A model generated the notes under the pieces. That model searched no databases. It was given only the letters and a program-made list of their open reading frames with translations, and was not told the DNA's origin. The translations under genes and the position numbers were made by a program. From contig CAWHGB010000002.1 in the NCBI GenBank assembly GCA_963828855.1, positions 248,001 through 312,000 on the forward strand: a stretch of DNA of 64,000 nucleotides. Reading direction: 5' to 3'. Positions within the stretch are counted from its first letter, which is position 1. Each line of letters starts with the position of its first letter. Positions 28,923-39,390 of the stretch are shown here, piece by piece. Source of the stretch: CAVVEQ01 sp963828855. GTDB lineage: Bacteria > Chloroflexota > Anaerolineae > Anaerolineales > Anaerolineaceae.

Positions 28923-30835
28923 TTATCTTTACCTGGTTTTAATTTTTCGATGAAGAAGTTCGTGATCGAATCGTAGCACTGCACCCTGTTCTGGAATTTT
29001 AGGACATCATGACCTTCATCCTCGAAAATTATAATATCGACATCCTTGCCTTTCGCTTTGAGTGCCTCAACCAGGTCGATCGATTCCTGGGCAACAACCC
29101 TTGGGTCATGTCTTCCCTGGATCACGAGAAGTGGACAGGTCATATTTCCAAGGTGAGTCTTCGGAGATCGGTCGATTAGGAATTCCCTATCTTCCACCGG
29201 ATCACCCAGGCTATCTTTCATCACCGGTTTCCATGATTCAGGGATCCGCTCCAGGAAGGTCAGAAGGTCATACGGACCAAACATATCCACAGCTGCTTTC
29301 CAAAGTTTAGGGTGCCTGCCTGCCAGGGTTAGGCTCATGTATCCACCATAGGATCTACCCACAACGCCAGCTCTTTTCACATCGAGTCTCGGATCATTGG
29401 CTAGAACTTTCATGGCGTGAATATGATCCAGACGGTCATTCCCGCCCCAATCCCGATCCACTAGTTTTGTGTATTTCAACCCATACCCTGTGCTGCCCCT
29501 CACGTTCGGGACGAATACAGCAAAACCCTTCAGGGTAAGGTATTGGATCAAGGGCATGGAAAACCAGGCAAAATCCGGTCGTTCCTGTCCCTGGGGTCCG
29601 CCATGTATGTAGTAGATCAGCGGTCGCGGACCTGTAAACCCTAAATGTGGTGATGGCAAATATAGTCGAGCGGATACATTCACCTTGTCATAGGACTCGA
29701 AAGAAGCGTCCTCCCCGGCAGAAAGGTAATCATTGGATATCCCCAGAACTTGCTCATCTGTCTGGAGGTCGAATTTCTCGTCTCCTTTACCCGAATTCAA
29801 GTAGATCTGAGTGGGATTTCTTGCGGTTGAAAAACTAAGGACAAAGCGATCCTTCTTTTTATCGTAAGAATAGGATTCAAGCTTCCCGTCTGTGAGGGGT
29901 TTCTTCCCGCAAAGAGTTTTTTCCACTGTTAGTGTGAGTTTTCGTGATTCCCATTTTGCCTGGTAAAGCCAGGAGCTGCCTTCAATGTTGTAAAGAAGCA
30001 AAATGGATTCATCCGCCAATCCCGAAATACTTTCCAATTCTCCTAACCCGGAATGGACCAATCCTTTGATCTTCACTTCCCGGATCGTCTTTCCTGGTTT
30101 TAATGGCAGGTAGCCGACAGAATATACATCAGAGAAAATAGCAGAAGAGACCAATAAACCTTTTTCGTCCCCGGTTAGAGCTACTCCATTTATTCCGGTT
30201 AATTCAACCTGTTTCTCTTTTTCTCTGGCTTCCAGGGGAACGCCCAGCAAAACCCGGGGTTCCTCCCTCCCCGTTTTCCACAATCTTAATATCAAATCGC
30301 CCATACTGAAACTTTCCAAGATCGCCACCTTGTCGTGGTTTTTAGTGTGACAAATGGGGAATACAAAACCATTCGATCGACTTAGTTCGGTTATTTTATT
30401 TTCATTCAGGTCAACCTGAAAAGCGGCAGTCTCTGGTCTATCAAGTGATTCGTTGCCGAAATATAAAATATTCCTTTTCGGATCACTTTCCACCAGGTGG
30501 CAGCGGTAATCCTTAAAACACCCTTCCAGCATGGGTTCGGGGTACCCTCCTGTCATGGGAACCAACATGGGTTGATATTTTTCATCCCCATCTTGGTCCA
30601 ACATCACCAGGATTTTCTTCATTTTAGGGAGCAGGACAAATGGATATCCATCGATCAAATGCGGGTTATGCATGGCAATTTCCGGTGGGATCAGGGGCTG
30701 GGGAACGCTGCCTCCGATCTTCATCCGGTAGAGGCTGATATGCCCGCTGAGGTTGGATTGAAAATAGATCCACTTTCCCTCCAATTGAGGTTGAAGGAAT
30801 AATCTTGCCGAAAGAATTGATTCAATTCGGTACAT
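28919..30835 (-). CDS. S9-family prolyl oligopeptidase-like serine peptidase
   Basis: Two-part enzyme of 638 residues: an N-terminal beta-propeller (TolB-like repeats, 1 to about 380) and a C-terminal alpha/beta hydrolase. The catalytic triad is visible as S495 (GRSYGGYM), D577 (QGRHDPRV) and H609 (DEGHD). Also seen is the oxyanion-type YIHGGPQGQ. It likely degrades peptides in the cytoplasm, since no signal peptide is present; acyl-aminoacyl peptidase activity is the commonest annotation for such genes. Unbroken. Confidence 0.9.
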   Translation of the reverse strand: MYRIESILSARLFLQPQLEGKWIYFQSNLSGHISLYRMKIGGSVPQPLIPPEIAMHNPHLIDGYPFVLLPKMKKILVMLDQDGDEKYQPMLVPMTGGYPEPMLEGCFKDYRCHLVESDPKRNILYFGNESLDRPETAAFQVDLNENKITELSRSNGFVFPICHTKNHDKVAILESFSMGDLILRLWKTGREEPRVLLGVPLEAREKEKQVELTGINGVALTGDEKGLLVSSAIFSDVYSVGYLPLKPGKTIREVKIKGLVHSGLGELESISGLADESILLLYNIEGSSWLYQAKWESRKLTLTVEKTLCGKKPLTDGKLESYSYDKKKDRFVLSFSTARNPTQIYLNSGKGDEKFDLQTDEQVLGISNDYLSAGEDASFESYDKVNVSARLYLPSPHLGFTGPRPLIYYIHGGPQGQERPDFAWFSMPLIQYLTLKGFAVFVPNVRGSTGYGLKYTKLVDRDWGGNDRLDHIHAMKVLANDPRLDVKRAGVVGRSYGGYMSLTLAGRHPKLWKAAVDMFGPYDLLTFLERIPESWKPVMKDSLGDPVEDREFLIDRSPKTHLGNMTCPLLVIQGRHDPRVVAQESIDLVEALKAKGKDVDIIIFEDEGHDVLKFQNRVQCYDSITNFFIEKLKPGKDK

Positions 30836-30844
30836 TTTCGCTCC

Positions 30845-31114
30845 TTATTTTTTTTCAGTATTGATCAAGCTGAGCCAGTAACCCAGCCCAAGAAATAGAA
30901 AACTGAATAAACTCGCCACCGCGAGGTGCAACGGTCCAACACTTAGAAAGGTCCAACCCATTTTTCCGGCGATGTACTGTCCCAGCCAAAAACCGATCCA
31001 ACTGAACGCCAGGTAGAAAATAAACCTGCCCAGATTTCCTCCCCTCCAAACGTGAAATGCAGCTCCATATAGGGTGGCGAAAAAACAACCGAATAGAAAA
31101 GCGGGTATGGTCAT
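30845..31114 (-). CDS. Small membrane protein of unknown function
   Basis: 89 residues with three hydrophobic segments (about 2-21, 28-48 and 60-82) joined by short loops. No family recognised. It lies between mnmA (14 bases upstream) and the S9 peptidase (9 bases downstream), in what looks like one transcription unit. Translation-like composition and tight packing support a real gene. Confidence 0.65.
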   Translation of the reverse strand: MTIPAFLFGCFFATLYGAAFHVWRGGNLGRFIFYLAFSWIGFWLGQYIAGKMGWTFLSVGPLHLAVASLFSFLFLGLGYWLSLINTEKK

Positions 31115-31128
31115 AGCTTCTTTATCCT

Positions 31129-32209
31129 TTACATCTCTGCAGTGATAAATCCACTGCCGATGACATCCTCTCCCTGATATATTACCGCCAATTGTCCGGG
31201 GGTGATATTGTGAATCGGTTCATTGGATTGAATTTCTGTTGTTTTTGTCAAAATATTAACCCTGACACAGGCTGGGTAACTCTTTGATCGATATCGAACC
31301 ATCACTTCTCCCTCAAATTCCGCTGCATTCATTGTCTTGATCCAATTTGTATCCCGGATAAAAAAGGTTTTCCTTCCCAAGTCCTCAGAGGTGGATACGA
31401 TAAGTTGATTTTTATCCAGATTTTTCCTAACCACAAATAACGGTTCTTTTCTCGCGATGCGGATCCCTTTCCGCTGCCCTAATCGTGTAATTAGCCAGCC
31501 CGGAATGCTCTGCCGATAGACTTTCCATGAAGATCGACGATTTCACCAATCTTAAATAACTCGGGAGAGTGCTTGTGGAGAAATCCGGAACAGTCCTTGG
31601 GCAGTGAAACAAAGATCCTGGCTATCCTTTTTGTGGGAAACAGGCAGACCCAGGCTCTCCGCTTTCCTGCGGGTGGTTGATTTTTCCCAATCCCCGAGGG
31701 GTAGTAAGGTCCTGGAAAGGTCGGTTTGATTCAGCCGGGAAAGAACATAGGATTGATCCTTGCTTGAATCTTTGCCCTTCTTAAGTGAATAATTGTCTCC
31801 TCTCTTTTTCTATCCGAGCATAATGCCCGGTGGAAAAATATTCCATCCCCATTAATTCCGCTTTCTTCCTCAAGAGACCCCATCGCACCCATTTATTGCA
31901 AACAACGCATGGATTGGGTGTCTCCCCTGCCCTGTAGCTGTTCAGAAAATATTCAACAACCGTATTACGGAATTCATCCCTCGCATCAATCACATAGAAA
32001 GGAATATCGAGCAGCCTGGCAACTTTTCTTGCCAGGCTGATTGAGTCCGGTGAACAACAACGATTCTCTTCATTGGTTTCCACATCGACCCAAAGTCTTA
32101 GCATCAATCCTGTGACTTCAAAACCTTGTTCTTTGAGTAATGCTGCAGCGACTGAACTATCCACTCCCCCGCTCATGCCAACTGCGACCTTATTTTCCAT
32201 ATCGGCCAT
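31129..32209 (-). CDS. mnmA: tRNA-specific 2-thiouridylase MnmA, several frameshifts
   Basis: Thiolates U34 of Glu, Gln and Lys tRNAs. The span corresponds to 360 residues, exactly the usual size. The N-terminal part has the ATP PP-loop SGGVDSS and the first catalytic Cys in NPCVVCN. After about residue 140 the frame changes near 31785 (KKGKDSSKDQSYVLSRL), carries the second catalytic Cys in SQDLCF, changes again near 31580 and 31500, and finishes in the fragment IGQRKGIRIARKEPLFVV and DVIGSGFITAEM. At least four indels. It follows the cysteine desulfurase by 12 bases, its likely sulfur donor. Confidence 0.88.
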
Positions 32210-32221
32210 CCGCTTAAAACC

Positions 32222-33370
32222 TTATTTTCGCAAGGAATGAATGATTCCTGGGAGGATCGCGGTAAATTTTTTTATTTCATCGGATGTTGTTTTTCTCCCC
32301 AGAGTCACACGCAGAGAACCAGCGGCCCAATCAGGAGTCAAACCAAGGTTGATAAGTACATCCGAAGGTTTTGGATCTCCCACTTTACACGCTGAACCGG
32401 AGGAACAGGCAAAACCATGTTGGTCCAGAACCATCAGGAGTTCATTTCCATCCACGTTTCTAAAAACAAAACTGGCATGGTTTGGCAGTCGTTCCACTGG
32501 ATGCCCGGTCAATCTTGAATCCGGGATGGATGCGAGAACCTCCTCGATCAATGTATCCCGGAGTGAGGTAAGAATTCGGGTATTTTCACTTAGGTTTTCC
32601 TTGGTGATCTTTAGGGCTTCGGCCAGGCCAATTATATAGGGAGTATTGTGGGTGCCGGCCCGGAATCCACTTTCCTGTTTTCCACCGGTCTGCGTGGGCA
32701 GCAAGATTGATCCCTTCCGGACAAAAAGCACCCCACCCCTTTTGGTCCATAAAACTTATGCGCACCGATGGATAGAAGATCAATATTTGTATTCTGAATT
32801 TCCAGGGGTAGATGCGCAGCTGCCTGGACAGCATCGGTATGAAAAGGAACTTCAACTTGGTGACAAATTTCTGCCAATTCATTCACCGGATTAATCGTCC
32901 CGATCTCGTTATTCCCATAAATCACGGATACAACCGCAGTATTCTTATTGATCATCTGTTCGAGGGTTCGAGGATTCACTCTTCCAAATTCGTCCACCGG
33001 AACCTCTTCAAGTTCAAAACCAAATTCCATTTGAAGCTGCCGAGCTGTTTCGATCACGGCAGGGTGTTCGACCGGGCTGATTAATATTCGGTTTGCGCCT
33101 GTTAATTTTCGGCGGGCGAAAGCAGTACCCCTTAGTGCAAGATTGTCGGATTCAGATCCTCCGCTTGTAAAAATGATCTCTTCGCTTTGGCAATTGAAGA
33201 GATTCAGCAACTGATTCCCTGGCGGTCTCCAGTCCGTTTTCTGCTTTCTGCCCCCAGGAATGATTGGACGAAGTGTTTCCGAATTCGACATCAAAGAACG
33301 GGAGCATTTTTTGAAAAACATCGTGATCCAGCGGTGTGGTTGCTGCGTAATCGAGATAAATCTTTTCCAT
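32222..33370 (-). CDS. Cysteine desulfurase (NifS/IscS type), two frameshifts
   Basis: PLP enzyme that takes sulfur from cysteine for thio-tRNA and Fe-S synthesis. Repaired length is about 382. N-terminus YLDYAATTPLD; PLP Lys in SIGAHKFYGPKG; catalytic Cys in the loop ACSSGSAC. Frame changes lie near 33195 (NCQSEEIIFTSGGSESDN follows) and near 32735 (VLFVRKGS follows). Direct linkage to mnmA suggests it feeds tRNA thiolation, a common bacterial pairing. Confidence 0.9.
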
Positions 33371-33438
33371 ATTACATCACCTTAGGTAAAACCGGATTAT
33401 ACCGGAAGTGGGTTCATCCGTTCCTCGGGATTGTCCCT

Positions 33439-33447
33439 TGTTATAAT
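33439..33447 (+). promoter_or_regulatory. Extended -10 promoter of the phosphohexomutase gene
   Basis: TGTTATAAT, a perfect extended -10 motif, 32 bases before an ATG that has GGAGGA in front. It lies in the divergent gap with the desulfurase gene; no convincing -35. Confidence 0.5.
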
Positions 33448-33479
33448 TGAAATCAACTGAAAGGCACGCTGGAGGAAAA

Positions 33480-34902
33480 ATGGCAGACAAAATCAAATTT
33501 GGAACTGATGGCTGGAGAGGTGTGATCGCGGAGGATTATACTTTCGCAAACGTTCGAAGAGCCGCTCAGGGATTTGCCTCTTATATGCTTGAGAATGGTA
33601 AAGCTGGACATTCCTTCATAGTTGGTTTTGATAAGCGCTTCGACTCTGAGTTCTTCGCCCAGGCTTCGGCTGAAGTACTGGCTGGTAACGGCCTCAAAGT
33701 TTTTCTCACCTGCGATGCTACGCCCACCCCGGTGATCGCGTATGCGGTGTTGGATAAAAAAGCCTCCGGTGCCATTAATATTACTGCTTCCCACAATCCA
33801 CCCACGGATAATGGTTTCAAAGTCCGCGATGAACATGGCGGTGCGATCGCTCCGGATGGTCTGTTGAGGATTGAAAAACTTATCCCGGATGACCCAAAAG
33901 ATGTAAAACGGATTGCATTGAAAGAAGCTGAAGAAAAGGGATTGATCATAAGTTCGATCCTGCTCCTGCCTACATCGAATCATCTCAGTGACCTGATCGA
34001 CCTTGAAACCATTCGTTCCGCACGATTGAAAGTGATTGTGGACTGCATGTGGGGTAATGGCTCTGGTTGGTTCCCAAAATTACTTTCCGGTGGAAATATA
34101 CAGGTTATCGAAATTCACAACGAACGAAATCCTTCCTTCCCGGAAATGAAACGCCCGGAACCCATACCCCCCAACATCAATGTGGGTCTGGCTAAAACGC
34201 TGGAGACGAAATCGGATGTTCTGCTCATCACCGATGGAGATGCAGACCGGGTGGGTGTTGGGGATGAGAATGGGGAATTCGTCAATCAACTGCGGGTATA
34301 TGCTTTGCTTGCGTATTACTTCCTGGAAGTTCGAGGAGAACGCGGTCCGATCGTAAAAACACTCTCATCAACCAGCATGCTCGAAAAACTCGGGAAAATT
34401 TACGATGTCCCGGTTTATGAAACAGGCGTTGGTTTCAAATATGTGGCACCGAAAATGTTGGAAACGAATGCCATGCTCGGGGGAGAGGAATCCGGAGGTT
34501 ATGCGTTCCGAGGAAATGTTCCCGAGCGGGACGGCATCCTGGCCGGTCTATATTTCCTGGATATGATGATTAAGTTGAACAAAAAACCTTCCGGTCTGAT
34601 CGAATTATTGTTTTCCAAGATCGGTGCGCATTATTACGACCGGGTGGATCGCTCCTTCACCGGAAATCGGGCCGATCGCGAAAGAAAAATACTGGAAGCC
34701 AAGCCAGAGTTCATCGGGGGATTACGGTGCACAGGTTTGAATTCCACCGATGGATTCAAATTCCTTCTTGAGGATGGCGGTTGGTGCCTGATCCGGTTTT
34801 CCGGTACAGAACCAATTATGCGTGTATATTGCGAGACCACCCATGGTGATAAGGTTCAAGATATTCTTAAGGGATGGTTTACGGATCGCAGGTTTGAATT
34901 AA
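33480..34902 (+). CDS. Phosphoglucomutase/phosphomannomutase family protein
   Basis: Alpha-D-phosphohexomutase, about 473 residues. The phosphoserine loop TASHNPP, the metal loop DGDADR, the sugar loop GGEESGG and the phosphate-binding FSGTEPIMRVY appear in order. One extra G near 34871 shifts the last codons; without it the protein ends KDGLRIAGLN at the TAA 34900-34902, directly before the tatD start. GlmM, PGM or PMM activity cannot be told apart here. The ATG at 33480 with GGAGGA is preferred over an in-frame codon at 33447. Confidence 0.9.
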
Positions 34903-35704
34903 TTGCTCGTCGATACACACTGCCATCTAAATCTGGATAATTTCACCGGGGATCTCGATGAAGTTATTTTCCGCTCGCTGGAAGCTGGAATTGAGAAAAT
35001 CATTATCCCAGGCGTTGATTTGGCGAGCAGTCAAAAAGCCATTGAAATCAGTCAAAAATATCAATCATGCTACGCGGCGGTGGGAATCCATCCAAATTAT
35101 GCGTCCTCGTTTGATCCAATAGACATACATGAAATAGGATTATTAGCAAATCATTCGAAAGTTGTCGCCATTGGTGAAATTGGTCTCGATCTTTTCCGGG
35201 ATTTTGCACCCCTGCCCTTGCAGAAAGATCTACTGAAAATGCAGTTGGATATTGCTTCGGAGCTATCGCTGCCCGTGATCATCCACAGTCGATCGGCGAT
35301 TGGTGAATTAGTAACCATTCTTTCAGATTGGCAGAACTCCTTATTCGAGAATAAAAACAAGCTTGCGAATACCCCTGGTGTCATGCATGCGTTCGAGGGT
35401 ACGCTGGAAGAAGCGCAACTTTTGCGGAAAATTGGATTCGCTTTTGGCGTCGGGGGAGTATGGACGTACAATCCGTCCAGAGTCGATCAGAGATTACTTA
35501 CCGGGTTACCACTTACATCGTTCGTATTCGAAACTGATTCCCCCTATTTACCTCCTGCGCCTTGGCGGGGGAAACGAAACGAACCATCATACATGAATGA
35601 GACGGTGAATATCATTTCTGAAAAAACACGGCATGGAATTCGCAGAATTATGTAAAATTAGTTCTGTAACCGCAAATATGATTTTTAACTTGGAGAAATT
35701 TTGA
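34903..35704 (+). CDS. tatD: TatD-family metal-dependent DNase, C-terminal frameshift
   Basis: Amidohydrolase-fold nuclease. Metal ligands in VDTHCHL at the N-terminus (TTG start), then GIHPNYA, GEIGLD, VIIHSR and ETDSPYLPP. One extra A in an A6 run near 35622 hides the normal C-terminus, which continues as KHGMEFAELCKISSVTANMIFNL to the TGA at 35704. That stop overlaps the next gene's TTG (TTGA), so it is translationally coupled to the polyprenyl synthase. Confidence 0.9.
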
Positions 35705-36675
35705 GCAACCTGAATGAGATTTTTCTACCGATCCAAACTGATCTTTCGCGGGTCGAGGCGATCATGCGGACTTCGGTTCAAAGCCAAAATCCCGATCTCT
35801 CCGCTGCACTTGAGCAGATTTTAGCTGCCGGTGGAAAAAGGATCCGGCCAGCCATTTCCCTTCTCACAGCGAAAATGCTGGGAGGACCGGAGGAAAAGAT
35901 CCATCTTCTCGCCGCATCCGTGGAAGTTCTCCATTCTGCTACCCTGGTCCATGATGATCTCATCGATAATTCCTTGATCCGCCGGGGGATGCAGACTCTT
36001 GAATGCAAAATGGTCCCCGGGAGCCACAGTTCTTTCAGGGGATTACCTGTTTTCCTGCTCCGCCCGTCTCGCGGCGGAAACTGAATCCACGAAAGTTGTC
36101 AGTCGGTTCGCGGAGACCCTCGGCATCATCGTGAATGGGGAGATCACCCAGCTTTTCAGTGGTCCCTGTCGATTGGATCGGGAGGATTACTACCGCCGGA
36201 TCTACTGCGAAAACTGCTTCCTTGTTTGAAACCTGTGCTTATTGTTCTGCCTTGCTCTGCACGGAAGATACTAAAACATCATGAGGCTTTTCGTACTTTT
36301 GGTAGGGAGATCGGAATGGCTTTCCAGATTGTGGATGATATTCTCGATTACACTGGTGATCAGGTCACATTGGGAAAACCCATCGGAAGTGACCTCCACC
36401 AGGGATTATTGACTCTTCCGCTTCAAATTTATGCAGAACGTTACCCTGATCGACGATATATCCAGGAAATCCTGGCGGGGAATTGTCTGGATGATCGGGA
36501 TTCCATCCAAGCGTTGATCTCCGATCTCAATTCAACGGAAGTGATCCAGGAATCTTTCCTTCTAGCCAGGGAATTCTCCGAAAGAGGCATCCAGTCGATT
36601 GCCTGTTATCCAAATTCGGATGCCCATGACTCATTGATCAATATCGCCCGTTTCATCGTCGACCGGGATACGTGA
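35701..36675 (+). CDS. Polyprenyl diphosphate synthase, several frameshifts
   Basis: Head-to-tail isoprenoid synthase (IspA/IspB type) making quinone or lipid-carrier side chains. About 324 residues. GGKRIRP, the first Asp-rich motif in LVHDDLIDN and the second in VDDILDYTGD are all present. Frames change near 36010-36030 (before GDYLFS), near 36210 and near 36280. Chain length is not predictable with confidence. Confidence 0.87.
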
Positions 36676-36683
36676 GTGTTAAT

Positions 36684-36706
36684 AAGAAAAAGCCGTTTTC
36701 ACGGCT
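36684..36706 (-). terminator. Terminator of the tRNA-Leu gene
   Basis: On the minus strand AGCCGT-GAAA-ACGGCT, a 6-bp stem with a stable GAAA tetraloop, then TTTTCTT. It begins 7 bases after the tRNA 3' end. Confidence 0.8.
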
Positions 36707-36712
36707 GCTGAA

Positions 36713-36794
36713 TGCGCTGGGTGGGAGTTGAACCCACACGCCTTGCGGCACATGGCCCTCAACCATGCCTGTCTGCCAATTCCAGCACCAGCGC
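36713..36794 (-). tRNA. tRNA-Leu (anticodon GAG)
   Basis: 82 bases. Acceptor stem GCGCTGG / CCAGCGC with discriminator A; anticodon stem CATGG / CCATG around loop TTGAGGG, giving anticodon GAG (reads CUC/CUU); a long class II variable arm GCC-GCAA-GGC; T-arm GTGGG-TTCAACT-CCCAC. The CCA end is not encoded. Confidence 0.93.
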
Positions 36795-36806
36795 AAAAGC
36801 TTCGAT

Positions 36807-36834
36807 ATTATAACTGGCTTGAGGGATGTGTCAA
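36807..36834 (-). promoter_or_regulatory. Consensus promoter of tRNA-Leu
   Basis: On the minus strand a perfect TTGACA, 16-base spacer and perfect TATAAT, 12 bases before the mature tRNA 5' end. With the terminator it makes a complete single-gene unit. Confidence 0.85.
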
Positions 36835-36857
36835 GAAATTGTTCATCTGGAGGAAAA

Positions 36858-37877
36858 ATGGCGATCGTATTGGATGGAATGGGGAGTGATAAATTATCCG
36901 GATCCTGAGATAGAAGCTGCGGTAAATTCTTCAGTATCATTAAACGAGGAAATAATCCTGGTGGGTGATGAAAATATCCTCGCTCCGAAGTTAGCAAAGT
37001 ACGAATCGGACCCAGGCCAAGGTTCGCATCGTTCACGCTCCTGATATTTTGAAGATGGACGAACATGCCGTGGAAGCTGCCCGCCAAAAACCGCTGAATT
37101 CAATGGCGGTTGGAATGAACCTGGTGAAAAGCGGTGAAGCCCGTGCTTTTGTAACCGCTGGCAACACCGGTGCAGCATATTTCACGGCAGTGACCTACTT
37201 GCGTCGGATTAGGGGTGTTTCACGCCCGGCGCTATCGGCTGTTTTGCCTGTGAAGAATGGGAAAGCCTTGTTTATGGATACCGGCGCGAACGCGGATTGC
37301 CGACCAGAGTTCCTGCTGGAATTCGCGATCATGGGTTCCATCTATGCCGAGAAATTACTAAATTGCCCAAAACCGACGGGTAGGCATTCTGGCGAACGGT
37401 GAAGAAGCTGGAAAAGGAAATGAGTTGGTAAGAGTCTGCTTATCCCTTATTGGAAAAATCGGGATTGAATTTTATAGGGAATATCGAACCGAAGGATTTC
37501 TATGCCGGTAGCGTGGACGTGCTGGTTACGGATGGTTTCACTGGCAATGTGTTTATTAAATCCAGCGAAGCAGTAGCCAAGGTGATCACCGATAACCTCA
37601 GGGAACAAATCTCCACATCCTTTATTCGGAAAATCGGGTACCTGCTTGTCAAACCCGCCTTCACAGCTTTGAAGAAAATGCTCGATCCCGGAGAAATTGG
37701 GGCAGCATTTCTACTTGGGTGTGGATGGTTATGTTTTTATCGGCCATGGTAGATCAGATGCGGGGCTCTCTAAATGGTCTTGCTCTTGCCCAACGTGCGG
37801 TGGATTCAAAGATTCTGGAAACCATCCGCTCAGAAATTCAGGAACGAATAAATCCCGGGAGTAACAGGGTTAAATAA
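36858..37877 (+). CDS. plsX: Phosphate acyltransferase PlsX, at least five indels
   Basis: Makes acyl-phosphate from acyl-ACP for phospholipid synthesis. Span equals about 339 residues, the normal size. It starts MAIVLDGMGSDK (ATG 36858, GGAGGA upstream) and passes through IEAAVNSS, ILVGDE, VHAPDILKMDE, GMNLVKSGEARAFVTAGNTGA, SRPALSAVLP, then NIEPKDFYAGSVDVLVTDGFTGNV and a C-terminus ending RINPGSNRVK. Breaks lie near 36900, 37015, 37365, 37435 and 37720. Every segment matches PlsX order, so I treat it as one functional gene. Confidence 0.87.
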
Positions 37878-37879
37878 TA

Positions 37880-38581
37880 ATGAAGATTTATTCCAACGAT
37901 AAATTGATCAAACGCAATAAGTTACTCAGCCGGGTGACCTTGGTCCTGGGTCTTGGTTTCATGGGTTTTGCCTTTTTTACTCTTCTCAACACAGAGACGA
38001 CTTCTCCCCTATTCATCCCTTCACTAATTTCGGGTGCAATCGGCATCATCCTCGCAACGATCAACATCCCTTTATCCGCCCGATTTGGGGTTTCACCACG
38101 ACCGGATGAGTTAATTAGTGCTGCGCTCAAAGGGCTGGATAATTCGTATTCATTATTTCATTACACAACCTGCGATTCCCCATCTGTTAGCCGGTCCAAA
38201 TGGCGTCTGGCTGATTTAATACCTATATGGTCCAGGGGAAGGTGATGTATTTTGCCAAAAAGCGTCGCTGGAAATTGGTAAAAAGCGGGCGGTTTTTCTC
38301 AAAATTGTTTGGCACAGAAAATATTGGGAATCCCATCCATGGAAGCCGAAGCCACCAGTCACGATTTTCAGAAATTGATCGAAAAAATGGGGCAAATCCA
38401 GCCCTTTCCTGAACCAGTTCCTGTTGCACTTTTTATAAGTAAGGATATTAGTATCGAAGCAGATGATGCCCCATTCCCGGCGATAAGCCTGGATAAAGTG
38501 AAAGCTTTTATTCGAAAGAATCCTGATCTTCCCGAAGAACAGAAATCCGCGATTAAGGAATTAATAAAGAAACTTTCCTGA
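37880..38581 (+). CDS. Membrane-anchored NERD-like protein, frameshifted
   Basis: Two N-terminal hydrophobic segments (about 20-60) are followed by HYTT ... WLIIP-like sequence and RWKLVKSGRFFSKLFG, then a C-terminal part VPVALFISKDISIEADDAPFPAISLDKVKAFIRK. The order resembles nuclease-related (NERD) proteins, in which a beta strand set surrounds the putative active site, but the catalytic residues are hidden by indels near 38170-38345. About 233 residues. It begins 2 bases after the plsX stop. Confidence 0.6.
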
Positions 38582-38604
38582 GATTGTTGAAATATATTGA
38601 AGTT

Positions 38605-39387
38605 TTACGGTTTTCGAGCGGGTTTTTTCTGTGTCGTGGGTCGTGAAGTTCCTTGAGATGATTTTTCTGGAACACTTGTCTTTAGGTCCCGGATCTCGTT
38701 CTCGGTCAGATATCGCCAGCTACCAGGTTTTAAACTTCCCAGCTCAAGGGTCGCCAACCTGGTGCGGATGATCTTCTTCACAGGCAATCCCAGGGTTTTC
38801 CCCACTTCCTTGATCTGTCTCTTCCGCCCCTCGCGCATAATGATCTTCAGCCAGGTTGTATTTTCCTTCTGTTTCTGAATAAACACCTTTGCCGGTAGTG
38901 TTTTTTCTCCTTCCTCCAGAACTACACCTCTTTTCCAGGCAGCCAATTGCTTTTCATCCGGTTTGCCCTGAACCAGGACCTGGTATTCCTTCTCATGCCC
39001 GTAGCGGGGATGGGTAAGTCGATTGGCAAGTTCGCCATCATCTGTCATGAAGATCAAACCTTCGGCATCAATATCCAAACGTCCCACGGGATAAAGGTGA
39101 CCTTCAACAGGAATTAAATCTCTCACCGATGGGCGTGGGTCCGATGGGTCGGTATCTGAACGAATTCCCGCAGTCTTATTGAAAATGATGTAGATGTTTT
39201 TTCGCTTGGCCTGAGAAAGCTGCTTACCGTCCACTTTGATACGATCGGTTTCCGGGTCCGCCTTTGCCCCCAATCTGGCAGTAACGCCGTTGATTGTGAC
39301 CCTTTGGGAATCGATTAATTCCTCGCACGATCTTCTGGATCCATAACCAGCCTTGGCAAGGATCTTTTGAAGCCTTTCTGCGGTCAT
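38605..39387 (-). CDS. rluB: Pseudouridine synthase, RluB/RsuA family
   Basis: 260 residues. N-terminal S4 RNA-binding domain (RLQKILAKAGYGSRRSCEELI), then the catalytic domain with Asp in GRLDIDAEGLIFMTDDG and the closing RTRLATLELGSLKPG. A basic, Pro/Thr-rich tail (SSQGTSRPTTQKKPARKP) extends beyond the fold. It lies 3 bases after scpB, the common scpB-rluB pairing. Probably modifies 23S rRNA near position 2605; RsuA-like activity is an alternative. Confidence 0.9.
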   Translation of the reverse strand: MTAERLQKILAKAGYGSRRSCEELIDSQRVTINGVTARLGAKADPETDRIKVDGKQLSQAKRKNIYIIFNKTAGIRSDTDPSDPRPSVRDLIPVEGHLYPVGRLDIDAEGLIFMTDDGELANRLTHPRYGHEKEYQVLVQGKPDEKQLAAWKRGVVLEEGEKTLPAKVFIQKQKENTTWLKIIMREGRKRQIKEVGKTLGLPVKKIIRTRLATLELGSLKPGSWRYLTENEIRDLKTSVPEKSSQGTSRPTTQKKPARKP

Positions 39388-39390
39388 GGG

